Under the pieces are notes generated by a model, which saw only the letters and a list, made by a program, of their open reading frames with translations, did no database searches and was not told where the DNA came from. Below are positions 41,301 through 54,995 of a stretch of DNA of 64,000 nucleotides, piece by piece; position 1 is the first letter of the stretch; the number at the start of each line of letters is the position of its first letter. The DNA is from Petrolisthes cinctipes (taxonomy: Eukaryota > Arthropoda > Malacostraca > Decapoda > Porcellanidae): the NCBI GenBank assembly GCA_033782935.1, contig JAWQEG010000623.1, positions 80,001-144,000 on the forward strand, given 5' to 3'. Both the position numbers and the translations under genes were made by a program.

Positions 41301-44300
41301 AATATCAAATTTTCGGGTGTTTTGAGCCTGAATTTGAGATATAAACGGGTACAGAAGATGCATGCACATATCGACTTTGGGCACCTAAAATATCGATTTT
41401 CAGCATGTTTTGGGCTCATATCTTCAAAATATTCTAGCACTGAGTAGGCATGTACAGATCGCTTCTGGGACCCAAAAATATCGAATTTTCGGGTGTTTTG
41501 AGTCTGAATTTGGGATATAAACGGGTACAGAAGATGAATGCAAATATTGACTTTGGGCACCTAAAATATCGATTTTCAGCATGTTTTGGGCCTGTATTTT
41601 GAAAATACTCTAACACGGAGTAGGCATGTACAGATCGCTTCAGGGACCCACAAATATCGAATTTTCGGGTGTTTTGAGCCTGAATTTGAGATATAAACGG
41701 GTACAAAAGATGCATGCACATATCGACTTTGGGCACCTAAAATATCGATTTTTAGCATGTTTTGTTCCCATATTCTTAAAAAATTCTAGCACTGAGTAGG
41801 CATGTACAGATCGCTTCTGGGACCCAAAAATATCGAATTTTCGGGTGTTTTGAGCTTGAATTTGAGATATAAACGGGTACAAAAGATGAATGCACATATC
41901 GACTTTGGGCACCTAAAATATCGATTTTCAGCATGTTTTGGGCCCATATTTTGAAAAAAATCTAGCACTGAGTAGGCATGTACAGATCGCTTCTGGGATC
42001 CAAAAATATCTAATTTTCGGGTGTTTTGAGCCTGAATTTGGGAAACAAACGGGTACAGAAGATGCATACACATATTGACTTTGGGCACCTAAAATATTGA
42101 TTTTCAGCATGTTTTGGGCCCATATTTTGAAAAAAATCTAGCACTGAGTAGGCATGTACAGATAGCTTCTGGGACCCAAAAATATAGAATTTTCGAGTGT
42201 TTTGAGCCTGAATTTGGGAAACAAACGGGTACAGAAGATGCATACACATATTGACTTTGGGCACCTAAAATATTGATTTTCAGCACGTTTTGGGCCAATA
42301 TATTGAAAAAATTCTAGCACTGAGTAGGCATGTACAGATCGCTTCTGGGACCCAAAAATATCGAATTTTCGGGTGTTTTGAGTCTGTATTTTGGATATAA
42401 ACGGGTACAGAAGATGAATGCAAATATTGACTTTGGGCACCTAAAATATCGATTTTCAGCATGTTTTGGGCCTGTATTTTGAAAATACTCTAACACGGAT
42501 TAGGCATGTACAGATCGCTTTTGGGACCGAAAAATATCGAATTTTCGTGTGTTTTGAGCCTGAATTTGAGATATAAACGGGTACAGAAGATGCATGCACA
42601 TATCGACTTTTGGCACCTAAAATATCGATTTTTAGCATGTTTTGGGCTCATATCTTGAAAATATTCTAGCACTGAGTAGGCATGTACAGATCGCTTCTAG
42701 GACCCAAAAATATCGAATATTCGGATGTTTTGAGCCAGAATTTGGGAAATAAACGGACTTAAAAGATGCATACACATATTGACTTTGGGCACCTAAAATA
42801 TCGATTTTCAGCATGTTTTGGGCCTGTATATTGAAAATACTCTAACACTGAGTAGGCATGTACAGATCGCTTTTGTGACCCAAAAATATCGAATTTTCGG
42901 GTGTTTTGAGCCTGAATTTGAGATATAAACGGGTACAGAAGATGCATGCACATATCGACTTTGGGCACCCAAAATATCGATTTTTAGCATGTTTTGGGCC
43001 TATATTTTGAAAATATTCTAGCACTGAATAGGCATGTACAGATCGCTTCTGGGACCCAAAAATATAGAATTTTCGGGGTTTTTGAGCCTGAATTTGGGAT
43101 TTAAACGGATACCGAAGATAAATACACATATTGACTTTGGGCACCTAAAATATCGATTTTTAGCATGTTTTGGGACTATATTTTGAAAATATTCTAGCAC
43201 TGAGTAGGCATGTACAGATCGCTTCTGGGACCCACAAATATCGAATTTTCGGGTGTTTTGAGCCTGAATTTTGGAAACAAACGGGTACAGAAGATGCATA
43301 CACATATTGACTTTGGGCACCTTAAACATTATTTTTCAGCATGTTTTGGGCCTGTGTTTTGAAAATACTCTAACACGGAGTAGGCATGTACAAATCGCTA
43401 TTGGGACCCAAAAATATCGAATTTTCGTGTGTTTTGAGCCTGAATTTGAGATATAAAAGGGTACAGAAGATGCATGCACATATCGACTTTGGGCACCTAA
43501 AATATCGATTTTTAGCATGTTTTGGGCCTATATTATGAAAATATTCTAGCACTGAGTAGGCATGTACAGATCACTTCTGGGACCCAAAAATATCGAATTT
43601 TCGGGTATTTTTAGCATGAATTTGGGATATAAACGGATACAGAAGATGCATACACATATTGACTTTGGGCACCTAAAATATCGATTTTCAGCATGTTTTG
43701 GGCCTGTATTTTGAAAATACTGTAACACGTAGTAGGCATGTACAGATCGCTTTTGGGACCCAAAAATATCGAATTCTCGTGTGTTTTGAGCCTGAATTTG
43801 AGATATAAACGGGTATAGAAGATGCATGCACATATCGACTTTGGGCACCTAAAATATCGATTTTTAACATGTTTTGGGACTATATTTTGAAAATATTCTA
43901 GCACTGAGTAGGCATGTACAGATTGCTTCTGGGACCCAAAAATATCGAATTTTCGGGTGTTTTGAGCCTGAATTTGAGATATAAACGGGTACTGAAGATG
44001 CATGCACATATCGACTTTGGGCACCCAAAATATAGATTTTTAGCATGTTTTGGGCCTATATTTTGAAAATATTCTAGCACTGAATAGGCATGTACAGATC
44101 GCTTCTGGGACCCAAAAATATCGAATTTTCGGGGTTTTTGAGCCTGAATTTGGGATATAAACGGATACCGAAGAAAAATACACATATTGACTTTGGGCAC
44201 CTAAAATATCGATTTTCAGCATGTTTTGGGCCTGTATTTTGAAAATACTGTAACACGGAGTAGGCATGTACAGATCGCTTTTGGGACCGAAAAATATCGA

Positions 44301-44328
44301 ATTTCCGGGTTTTTTGAGCCTGAATTTG
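38345..44328. repeat. Higher-order block Q, copy 1 (5,984 bp = 34 monomers)
   Basis: This segment and the next 5,984 bp (44329-50312) are nearly identical, directly adjacent copies. Private variants are shared at exact spacing: TTCATGAACA at 38367 and 44351, ATATCAAAT near 41305 and 47289, and the TTTCCGGG variant at the two right ends. The only differences I noticed are single bases at 42302/48286 and 42849/48833; the comparison was not exhaustive. It is probably the product of one recent unequal exchange of 34 monomers. Confidence 0.9.
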
Positions 44329-47300
44329 AGATATAAACGGGTACAGAAGATTCATGAACATATCGACTTTGGGCACCTAAAATATCGATTTTCAGCATGT
44401 TTTGGGCTCATATCTTGAAAATATTCTAGCACTGAGTAGGCATGTACAGATCGCTTCTAGGTCCCAAAAATATCGAATTTTCGGGTGTTTTGAGCCAGAA
44501 TTTGGGAAATAAACGGACTTAAAAGATGCATACACATATTGACTTTTGGCACCTAAAATATCGATTTTCAGCATGTTTTGGGCCTGTATATTGAAAATAC
44601 TCTAACACGGAGTAGGCATGTACAGATCGCTTCTGGGATCCAAAAATATCGAATTTTCGGGTGTTTTGAGCCTGAATTTGAGATATAAACGGGTACTGAA
44701 GATGCATGCTCATATCGACTTTGGGCACCCAAAATATCGATTTTCATCATGTTTTGGGCCTATATTTTGAAAATATTCTAGCACTGAATAGGCATGTACA
44801 GATCGCTTCTGGGACCCAAAAATATAGAATTTTCGGGGTTTTTGAGCCTGAACTTGGGAAATAAACGGGTATAGAAGATGCATACACATATTGACTTTGG
44901 GCACCTAAAATATCGATTTTCAGCATGTTTTGGGCCTGTATATTGAAAATACTCTAACACGGAGTAGGCATGTACAAATCGCTTCTGGGACCCAAAAATA
45001 TCGAATTTTCGGGTGTTTTGAGCCTGAATTTGAGATATAAACGGGTACAGAAGATGCATGCACATATCGACTTTGGGCACCTAAAATATCGATTTTCAGC
45101 ATGTTTTGGGCTCATATCTTCAAAATATTCTAGCACTGAGTAGGCATGTACAGATCGCTTCTGGGACCCAAAAATATCGAATTTTCGGGTGTTTTGAGCA
45201 TGAATTTGAGATATAAACGGATACAAAAGATGAATGCACATATCGACTTTGGGCACCTAAAATATCGATTTTCAGCATGTTTTGGGCCTGTATATTGAAA
45301 ATACTCTAACACGGAGTAGGCATGTACAAATCGCTTCTGGGACCCAAAAATATCGAATTTTCGGGTGTTTTGAGCCTGAATTTGAGATATAAACGGGTAC
45401 AGAAGATGCATGCACATATCGACTTTGGGCACCTAAAATATCGATTTTCAGCATGTTTTGTTCCCATATTCTTAAAAAATTCTAGCACTGAGTAGGCATG
45501 TACAGATCGCTTCTGGGACCCAAAAATATCGAATTTTCGGGTGTTTTGAGCATGAATTTGAGATATAAACGGATACAAAAGATGAATGCACATATCGACT
45601 TTGGGCACCTAAAATATCGATTTTCAGCATGTTTTGGGCCCATATTTTGAAAAAAATCTAGCACTGAGTAGGCATTTACAGATCGCTTCTGGGATCCAAA
45701 AATATCGAATTTTCGGGTGTTTTGAGCCTGAATTTGGGAAACAAACGGGTACAGAAGATGCATACACATATTGACTTTGGGCACCTAAAATATTGATTTT
45801 CAGCATGTTTTGGGCCTGTATATTAAAAATACTATAACACGGAGTAGGCATGTACAGATCGCTTTTGGGACCCAAAAATATCGAATTTTCGGGTGTTTTG
45901 AGCCTGAATTTGAGATATAAACGGGTACAGAAGATGAATACACATATCGACTTTGGGCATCTAAAATATCGATTTTTAGCATGTTTTGGGCCCTTATTTT
46001 GAAAAAATTCTAGCACTGAGTAGGCATGTACAGATCGCTTCTGAGACCCACAAATATCGAATTTTCGGGTGTTTTGAGCCTGATTTTGAGATATAAACGG
46101 GTACTGAAGACGAATGCACATATCGACTTTGGGCACCCAAAATATCGATTTTTAGCATGTTTTGGGACTTTATTTTGAAAATATTCTAGCACTGAGTAGG
46201 CATGTATAGATCGCTTCTGGGACCCACAAATATCGAATTTTCGGGTGTTTTGAGCCTGAATTTGAGATATAAACGGGTACAGAAGATGCATGCACATATC
46301 GACTTTGGGCACCTAAAATATCGATTTTCAGCATGTTTTGGGCCCATATTTTGAAAAAAATCTAGCACTGAGTAGGCATGTACAGATCGCTTCTGGGACC
46401 CAAAAATATCGAATTTTCGGGTGTTTTGAGCCTGAATTTTGGAAACAAACGGGTACAGAAGATGCATACACATATTGACTTAGGGCACCTTAAACATTGA
46501 TTTTCAGCATGTTTTGGGCCTGTCTTTTGAAAATACTCTAACACGGAGTAGGCATGTACAAATCGCTATTGGGACCCAAAAATGTCGAATTTTCGGGTGT
46601 TTTGAGCCTGAATTTCAGATATAAACAGGTACAGAAGATTCATGAACATATCGACTTTGGGCACCTAAAATATCGATTTTCAGCATGTTTTGGGCTCATA
46701 TCTTGAAAATATTCTAGCACTGAGTAGGCATGTACAGATCGCTTCTAGGTCCCAAAAATATCGAATTTTCGGGTGTTTTGAGCCAGAATTTGGGAAATAA
46801 ACGGACTTAAAAGATGCATACACATATTGACTTTTGGCACCTAAAATATCGATTTTCAGCATGTTTTGGGCCTGTATATTGAAAATACTCTAACACGGAG
46901 TAGGCATGTACAGATCGCTTCTGGGATCCAAAAATATCGAATTTTCGGGTGTTTTGAGCCTGAATTTGAGATATAAACGGGTACTGAAGATGCATGCACA
47001 TATCGACTTTGGGCACCCAAAATATCGATTTTTATCATGTTTTGGGCCTATATTTTGAAAATATTCTAGCACTGAATAGGCATGTACAGATCGCTTCTGG
47101 GACCCAAAAATATAGAATTTTCGGGGTTTTTGAGCCTGAACTTGGGAAATAAACGGGTATAGAAGATGCATACACATATTGACTTTGGGCACCTAAAATA
47201 TCGATTTTCAGCATGTTTTGGGCCTGTATATTGAAAATACTCTAACACGGAGTAGGCATGTACAAATCGCTTCTGGGACCCAAAAATATCAAATTTTCGG

Positions 47301-50300
47301 GTGTTTTGAGCCTGAATTTGAGATATAAACGGGTACAGAAGATGCATGCACATATCGACTTTGGGCACCTAAAATATCGATTTTCAGCATGTTTTGGGCT
47401 CATATCTTCAAAATATTCTAGCACTGAGTAGGCATGTACAGATCGCTTCTGGGACCCAAAAATATCGAATTTTCGGGTGTTTTGAGTCTGAATTTGGGAT
47501 ATAAACGGGTACAGAAGATGAATGCAAATATTGACTTTGGGCACCTAAAATATCGATTTTCAGCATGTTTTGGGCCTGTATTTTGAAAATACTCTAACAC
47601 GGAGTAGGCATGTACAGATCGCTTCAGGGACCCACAAATATCGAATTTTCGGGTGTTTTGAGCCTGAATTTGAGATATAAACGGGTACAAAAGATGCATG
47701 CACATATCGACTTTGGGCACCTAAAATATCGATTTTTAGCATGTTTTGTTCCCATATTCTTAAAAAATTCTAGCACTGAGTAGGCATGTACAGATCGCTT
47801 CTGGGACCCAAAAATATCGAATTTTCGGGTGTTTTGAGCTTGAATTTGAGATATAAACGGGTACAAAAGATGAATGCACATATCGACTTTGGGCACCTAA
47901 AATATCGATTTTCAGCATGTTTTGGGCCCATATTTTGAAAAAAATCTAGCACTGAGTAGGCATGTACAGATCGCTTCTGGGATCCAAAAATATCTAATTT
48001 TCGGGTGTTTTGAGCCTGAATTTGGGAAACAAACGGGTACAGAAGATGCATACACATATTGACTTTGGGCACCTAAAATATTGATTTTCAGCATGTTTTG
48101 GGCCCATATTTTGAAAAAAATCTAGCACTGAGTAGGCATGTACAGATAGCTTCTGGGACCCAAAAATATAGAATTTTCGAGTGTTTTGAGCCTGAATTTG
48201 GGAAACAAACGGGTACAGAAGATGCATACACATATTGACTTTGGGCACCTAAAATATTGATTTTCAGCACGTTTTGGGCCAATATTTTGAAAAAATTCTA
48301 GCACTGAGTAGGCATGTACAGATCGCTTCTGGGACCCAAAAATATCGAATTTTCGGGTGTTTTGAGTCTGTATTTTGGATATAAACGGGTACAGAAGATG
48401 AATGCAAATATTGACTTTGGGCACCTAAAATATCGATTTTCAGCATGTTTTGGGCCTGTATTTTGAAAATACTCTAACACGGATTAGGCATGTACAGATC
48501 GCTTTTGGGACCGAAAAATATCGAATTTTCGTGTGTTTTGAGCCTGAATTTGAGATATAAACGGGTACAGAAGATGCATGCACATATCGACTTTTGGCAC
48601 CTAAAATATCGATTTTTAGCATGTTTTGGGCTCATATCTTGAAAATATTCTAGCACTGAGTAGGCATGTACAGATCGCTTCTAGGACCCAAAAATATCGA
48701 ATATTCGGATGTTTTGAGCCAGAATTTGGGAAATAAACGGACTTAAAAGATGCATACACATATTGACTTTGGGCACCTAAAATATCGATTTTCAGCATGT
48801 TTTGGGCCTGTATATTGAAAATACTCTAACACGGAGTAGGCATGTACAGATCGCTTTTGTGACCCAAAAATATCGAATTTTCGGGTGTTTTGAGCCTGAA
48901 TTTGAGATATAAACGGGTACAGAAGATGCATGCACATATCGACTTTGGGCACCCAAAATATCGATTTTTAGCATGTTTTGGGCCTATATTTTGAAAATAT
49001 TCTAGCACTGAATAGGCATGTACAGATCGCTTCTGGGACCCAAAAATATAGAATTTTCGGGGTTTTTGAGCCTGAATTTGGGATTTAAACGGATACCGAA
49101 GATAAATACACATATTGACTTTGGGCACCTAAAATATCGATTTTTAGCATGTTTTGGGACTATATTTTGAAAATATTCTAGCACTGAGTAGGCATGTACA
49201 GATCGCTTCTGGGACCCACAAATATCGAATTTTCGGGTGTTTTGAGCCTGAATTTTGGAAACAAACGGGTACAGAAGATGCATACACATATTGACTTTGG
49301 GCACCTTAAACATTATTTTTCAGCATGTTTTGGGCCTGTGTTTTGAAAATACTCTAACACGGAGTAGGCATGTACAAATCGCTATTGGGACCCAAAAATA
49401 TCGAATTTTCGTGTGTTTTGAGCCTGAATTTGAGATATAAAAGGGTACAGAAGATGCATGCACATATCGACTTTGGGCACCTAAAATATCGATTTTTAGC
49501 ATGTTTTGGGCCTATATTATGAAAATATTCTAGCACTGAGTAGGCATGTACAGATCACTTCTGGGACCCAAAAATATCGAATTTTCGGGTATTTTTAGCA
49601 TGAATTTGGGATATAAACGGATACAGAAGATGCATACACATATTGACTTTGGGCACCTAAAATATCGATTTTCAGCATGTTTTGGGCCTGTATTTTGAAA
49701 ATACTGTAACACGTAGTAGGCATGTACAGATCGCTTTTGGGACCCAAAAATATCGAATTCTCGTGTGTTTTGAGCCTGAATTTGAGATATAAACGGGTAT
49801 AGAAGATGCATGCACATATCGACTTTGGGCACCTAAAATATCGATTTTTAACATGTTTTGGGACTATATTTTGAAAATATTCTAGCACTGAGTAGGCATG
49901 TACAGATTGCTTCTGGGACCCAAAAATATCGAATTTTCGGGTGTTTTGAGCCTGAATTTGAGATATAAACGGGTACTGAAGATGCATGCACATATCGACT
50001 TTGGGCACCCAAAATATAGATTTTTAGCATGTTTTGGGCCTATATTTTGAAAATATTCTAGCACTGAATAGGCATGTACAGATCGCTTCTGGGACCCAAA
50101 AATATCGAATTTTCGGGGTTTTTGAGCCTGAATTTGGGATATAAACGGATACCGAAGAAAAATACACATATTGACTTTGGGCACCTAAAATATCGATTTT
50201 CAGCATGTTTTGGGCCTGTATTTTGAAAATACTGTAACACGGAGTAGGCATGTACAGATCGCTTTTGGGACCGAAAAATATCGAATTTCCGGGTTTTTTG

Positions 50301-50312
50301 AGCCTGAATTTG
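44329..50312. repeat. Higher-order block Q, copy 2 (5,984 bp = 34 monomers)
   Basis: This is the second tandem copy of block Q. Its left edge at about 44329 is seen where copy 1 passes from the TTTCCGGGTTTTTTGAGCC monomer into the monomer carrying TTCATGAACA. Its right edge at 50312 is where the same TTTCCGGG monomer is followed by block P (GAAGATGGATGCACA) instead. The near identity over about 6 kb is much higher than between neighbouring monomers, so the copy is young, or else it is an assembly duplication. Confidence 0.9.
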
Positions 50313-52776
50313 AGATATAAACGGGTACAGAAGATGGATGCACATATCGACTTTGGGCACCCAAAATATCGATTTTTAGCATGTCTTGGGCCTATATTTT
50401 GAAAATATTCTAGCACTGAATAGGCATGTACAGATCGCTTCTGGGACCCAAAAATATAGAATTTTCGGGGTTTTTGAGCCTGAATTTGGGAAATAAACGG
50501 GTATAGAAGATGCATACACATATTGACTTTGGGCACCTAAAATATCGATTTTCAGCATGTTTTGGGCCTGTATATTGAAAATACTCTAACACGGAGTAGG
50601 CATGTACAAATCGCTTCTGGGACCCAAAAATATCGAATTTTCGGGTGTTTTGAGCCTGAATTTGAGATATAAACGGGTACAGAAGATGCATGCACATATC
50701 GACTTTGGGCACCTAAAATATCGATTTTCAGCATGTTTTGGGCTCATATCTTAAAAATATTCTAGCACTGAGTAGGCATGTACAGATCGCTTCTGGGACC
50801 CAAAAATATCGAATTTTCGGGTGTTTTGAGCATGAATTTGAGATATAAACGGATACAAAAGATGAATGCACATATCGACTTTGGGCACCTAAAATATCGA
50901 TTTTCAGCATGTTTTGGGCCTGTATATTGAAAATACTCTAACACGGAGTAGGCATGTACAAATCGCTTCTGGGACCCAAAAATATCGAATTTTCGGGTGT
51001 TTTGAGCCTGAATTTGAGATATAAACGGGTACAGAAGATGCATGCACATATCGACTTTGGGCACCTAAAATATCGATTTTCAGCATGTTTTGTTCCCATA
51101 TTCTTAAAAAATTCTAGCACTGAGTAGGCATGTACAGATCGCTTCTGGGACCGAAAAATATCGAATTTTCGGGTGTTTTGAGCATGAATTTGAGATATAA
51201 ACGGATACAAAAGATGAATGCACATATCGACTTTGGGCACCTAAAATATCGATTTTCAGCATGTTTTGGGCCCATATTTTGAAAAAAATCTAGCACTGAG
51301 TAGGCATTTACAGATCGCTTCTGGGATCCAAAAATATCGAATTTTCGGGTGTTTTGAGCCTGAATTTGGGAAACAAACGGGTACAGAAGATGCATACACA
51401 TATTGACTTTGGGCACCTAAAATATTGATTTTCAGCATGTTTTGGGCCTGTATATTAAAAATACTATAACACGGAGTAGGCATGTACAGATCGCTTTTGG
51501 GACCCAAAAATATCGAATTTTCGGGCTTTTTGAGCCTGAATTTGAGATATAAACGGGTACAGAAGATGCATACACATATCGACTTTGGGCATCTAAAATA
51601 TCGATTTTTAGCATGTTTTGGGCCCTTATTTTGAAAAAATTCTAGCACTGAGTAGGCATGTACAGATCGCTTCTGAGACCCACAAATATCGAATTTTCGG
51701 GTGTTTTGAGCCTGATTTTGAGATATAAACGGGTACTGAAGACGAATGCACATATCGACTTTGGGCACCCAAAATATCGATTTTTAGCATGTTTTGGGAC
51801 TTTATTTTGAAAATATTCTAGCACTGAGTAGGCATGTATAGATCGCTTCTGGGACCCACAAATATCGAATTTTCGGGTGTTTTGAGCCTGAATTTGAGAT
51901 ATAAACGGGTACTGAAGATGCATGCACATATCGACTTTGGGCACCTAAAATATCGATTTTCAGCATGTTTTGGGCCTGTATATTGAAAATACTGTAACAC
52001 GGAGTAAGCATGTACAGATCGGTTTTGGGACCCAAAATTATTGAATTTTCGGGTGTTTTGAGCCTGAATTTGAGATATAAACGGGTACAGAAGATGCATA
52101 CACATATTGACTTTGGGCACCCAAAATATCTATTTTTAGCATGTTTTGGGATTACATTTTGAAAATATTCTAGCACTAAAAAGGCATGTACAGATCGCTT
52201 CTGGAACTCAAAAATATCGAATTTTCGGGTGTTTTGAACCTGAATTTGGGATATAAACGGGTACAGAAGATGAATGCAAATATTGACTTAGGGCACCTAA
52301 AATATTGATTTTCAGCATGTTTTGGGCCTGTATTTTAATAATATTCTAACACGGAGTAGGCATGTACAGATCTCTTCTGGAACCCAAAATTATCGAATTT
52401 TCGGGTGTTTTGAGCCTGAATTTGAGATATAAACGGGTACAGAAGATGCATGCACATATCGACTTTGGGCACCTAAAATATCGATTTTCAGCATGTTTTG
52501 GGCCCATATTTTGAAAAAAATCTAGCACTGAGTAGGCATGTACAGATCGCTTCTGGGACCCAAAAATATCGAATTTTCGGGTGTTTTGAGCCTGAATTTT
52601 GGAAACAAACGGGTACAGAAGATGCATACACATATTGACTTAGGGCACCTTAAACATTGATTTTCAGCATGTTTTGGGCCTGTCTTTTGAAAATACTCTA
52701 ACACGGAGTAGGCATGTACAAATCGCTATTGGGACCCAAAAATGTCGAATTTTCGGGTGTTTTGAGCCTGAATTTC
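50313..52776. repeat. Higher-order block P, copy 2, followed by a partial third Q
   Basis: This corresponds to 35881-38344 shifted by 14,432 bp. Similarity continues past 52776 into a partial copy of the start of Q, to about 53410, where a different monomer type takes over. The local order is therefore P-Q-Q-P-(partial Q), as expected if a P+Q superunit array later gained an extra Q by unequal exchange. Confidence 0.8.
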
Positions 52777-53619
52777 AGATATAAACAGGTACAGAAGATT
52801 CATGAACATATCGACTTTGGGCACCTAAAATATCGATTTTCAGCATGTTTTGGGCTCATATCTTGAAAATATTCTAGCACTGAGTAGGCATGTACAGATC
52901 GCTTCTAGGTCCCAAAAATATCGAATTTTCGGGTGTTTTGAGCCAGAATTTGGGAAATAAACGGACTTAAAAGATGCATACACATATTGACTTTTGGCAC
53001 CTAAAATATCGATTTTCAGCATGTTTTGGGCCTGTATATTGAAAATACTCTAGCACGGAGTAGGCATGTACAGATCGCTTCTGGGATCCAAAAATATCGA
53101 ATTTTCGGGTGTTTTGAGCCTGAATTTGAGATATAAACGGGTACTGAAGATGCATGCACATATCGACTTTGGGCACCCAAAATATCGATTTTTATCATGT
53201 TTTGGGCCTATATTTTGAAAATATTCTAGCACTGAATAGGCATGTACAGATCGCTTCTGGGACCCAAAAATATAGAATTTTCGGGGTTTTTGAGCCTGAA
53301 CTTGGGAAATAAACGGGTATAGAAGATGCATACACATATTGACTTTGGGCACCTAAAATATCGATTTTCAGCATGTTTTGGGCCTGTATATTGAAAATAC
53401 TCTAACACGGAGTAGGCATGTACAGATCGCTTTTGGGACCCAAAAATATCGAATTTTCGGGTGTTTTGAGCCTGAATTTGAGATATAAACGGGTACAGAA
53501 GATGCATGCACATATCGACTTTGGGCACCTAAAATATCGATTTTTAGCATGTTTTGGGCTCATATCTTGAAAATATTCTAGCACTGAGTAGGCATGTACA
53601 GATCGCTTCTAGGTCCCAA

Positions 53620-54995
53620 AAATATCGAATTTTCTGGTGTTTTGAGTCTGAATTTGGGATATAAACGGGTACAGAAGATGAATGCAAATATTGACTTTGG
53701 GCACCTAAAATATCGATTTTCAGCATGTTTTGGACCTGTATATTGAAAATACTCTAACACGGAATAGGCATGTACAAATCGCTTCTGGGACCCAAAAATA
53801 TCGAATTTTCGGGTGTTTTGAGCCTGAATTTGAGATATAAACGGGTACAGAAGATGCATGCACATATCGACTTTGGGCACCTAAAATATCGATTTTCAGC
53901 ATGTTTTGGGCCTGTATATTGAAAATACTCTAACACGGAGTAGGCATGTACAAATCGCTTTTGGGACCCAAAAATATCGAATTTTCGGGTTTTTTGAGCC
54001 TGAATTTGAGATATGAAAGGGTACAGAAGATGCATGCACATATCGACTTTGGGCACCTAAAATATCGATTTTCAGCATGTTTTGGGCCCATATTTTGAAA
54101 AAAATCTAGCACTGAGTAGGCATGTACAGATCGCTTCTGGGACCCACAAATATCGAATTTTCGGGTGTTTTGAGCCTGAATTTGGGAAACAAACGGGTAC
54201 AGAAGATGCATACACATATTGACTTTGGGCACCTAAAATATTGATTTTCAGCACGTTTTGGGCCTGTATATTGAAAATACTCTAACACGGAGTAGGCATG
54301 TACAGATTGCTTTTGGGACCCAAAAATATCGAATTTTCGGGTGTTTTGAGCCTGAATTTGAGATATGAACGGGTACAGAAGATGCATGCACATATCGACT
54401 TTGGGCACCTAAAATATCGATTTTTATCATGTTTTGGGCCAATATTTTGAAAAAATTCTAGCACTGAGTAGGCATGTACAGATCGCTTCTGGGACCCAAA
54501 AATATCGAATTTTCGGGTGTTTTGAGTTTGAATTTTGGATATAAACGGGTACAGAAGATGAATGCAAATATTGACTTTGGGCACCTAAAATATCGATTTT
54601 CAGCATGTTTTGGGCCTGTATATTGAAAATACTCTAACACGGAATAGGCATGTACAAATCGCTTCTGGGACCCAAAAATATCGAATTTTCGGGTGTTTTG
54701 AGCCTGAATTTGAGATATAAACGGGTACAGAAGATGCATGCACATATCGACTTTGGGCACCTAAAATATCGATTTTCAGCATGTTTTGGGCTCATATCTT
54801 AAAAATATTCTAGCACTGAGTAGGCATGTACAGATCGCTTCTGGGACCCAAAAATATCGAATTTTCGGGTGTTTTGAGCCTGAACTTGGGAAATAAACGG
54901 GTATAGAAGATGCATACACATATTGACTTTGGGCACCTAAAATATCGATTTTCAGCATGTTTTGGGCCTGTATATTGAAAATACTCTAACACGGA
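53620..54995. repeat. Block duplicated at 3,168-bp spacing (18 monomers), copy 1
   Basis: The segment recurs at about 56788-58163. An anchor is the rare TTTCTGGTGTTTTGAG variant, whose TCTGG starts at 53633 and 56801. Some single-base differences occur, for example GAACTTGGG near 54885 against GAATTTGGG near 58053. The sequence between the copies (about 55.05-56.0 kb) matches about 33.75-34.7 kb, 21,296 bp (121 monomers) upstream. Confidence 0.75.
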
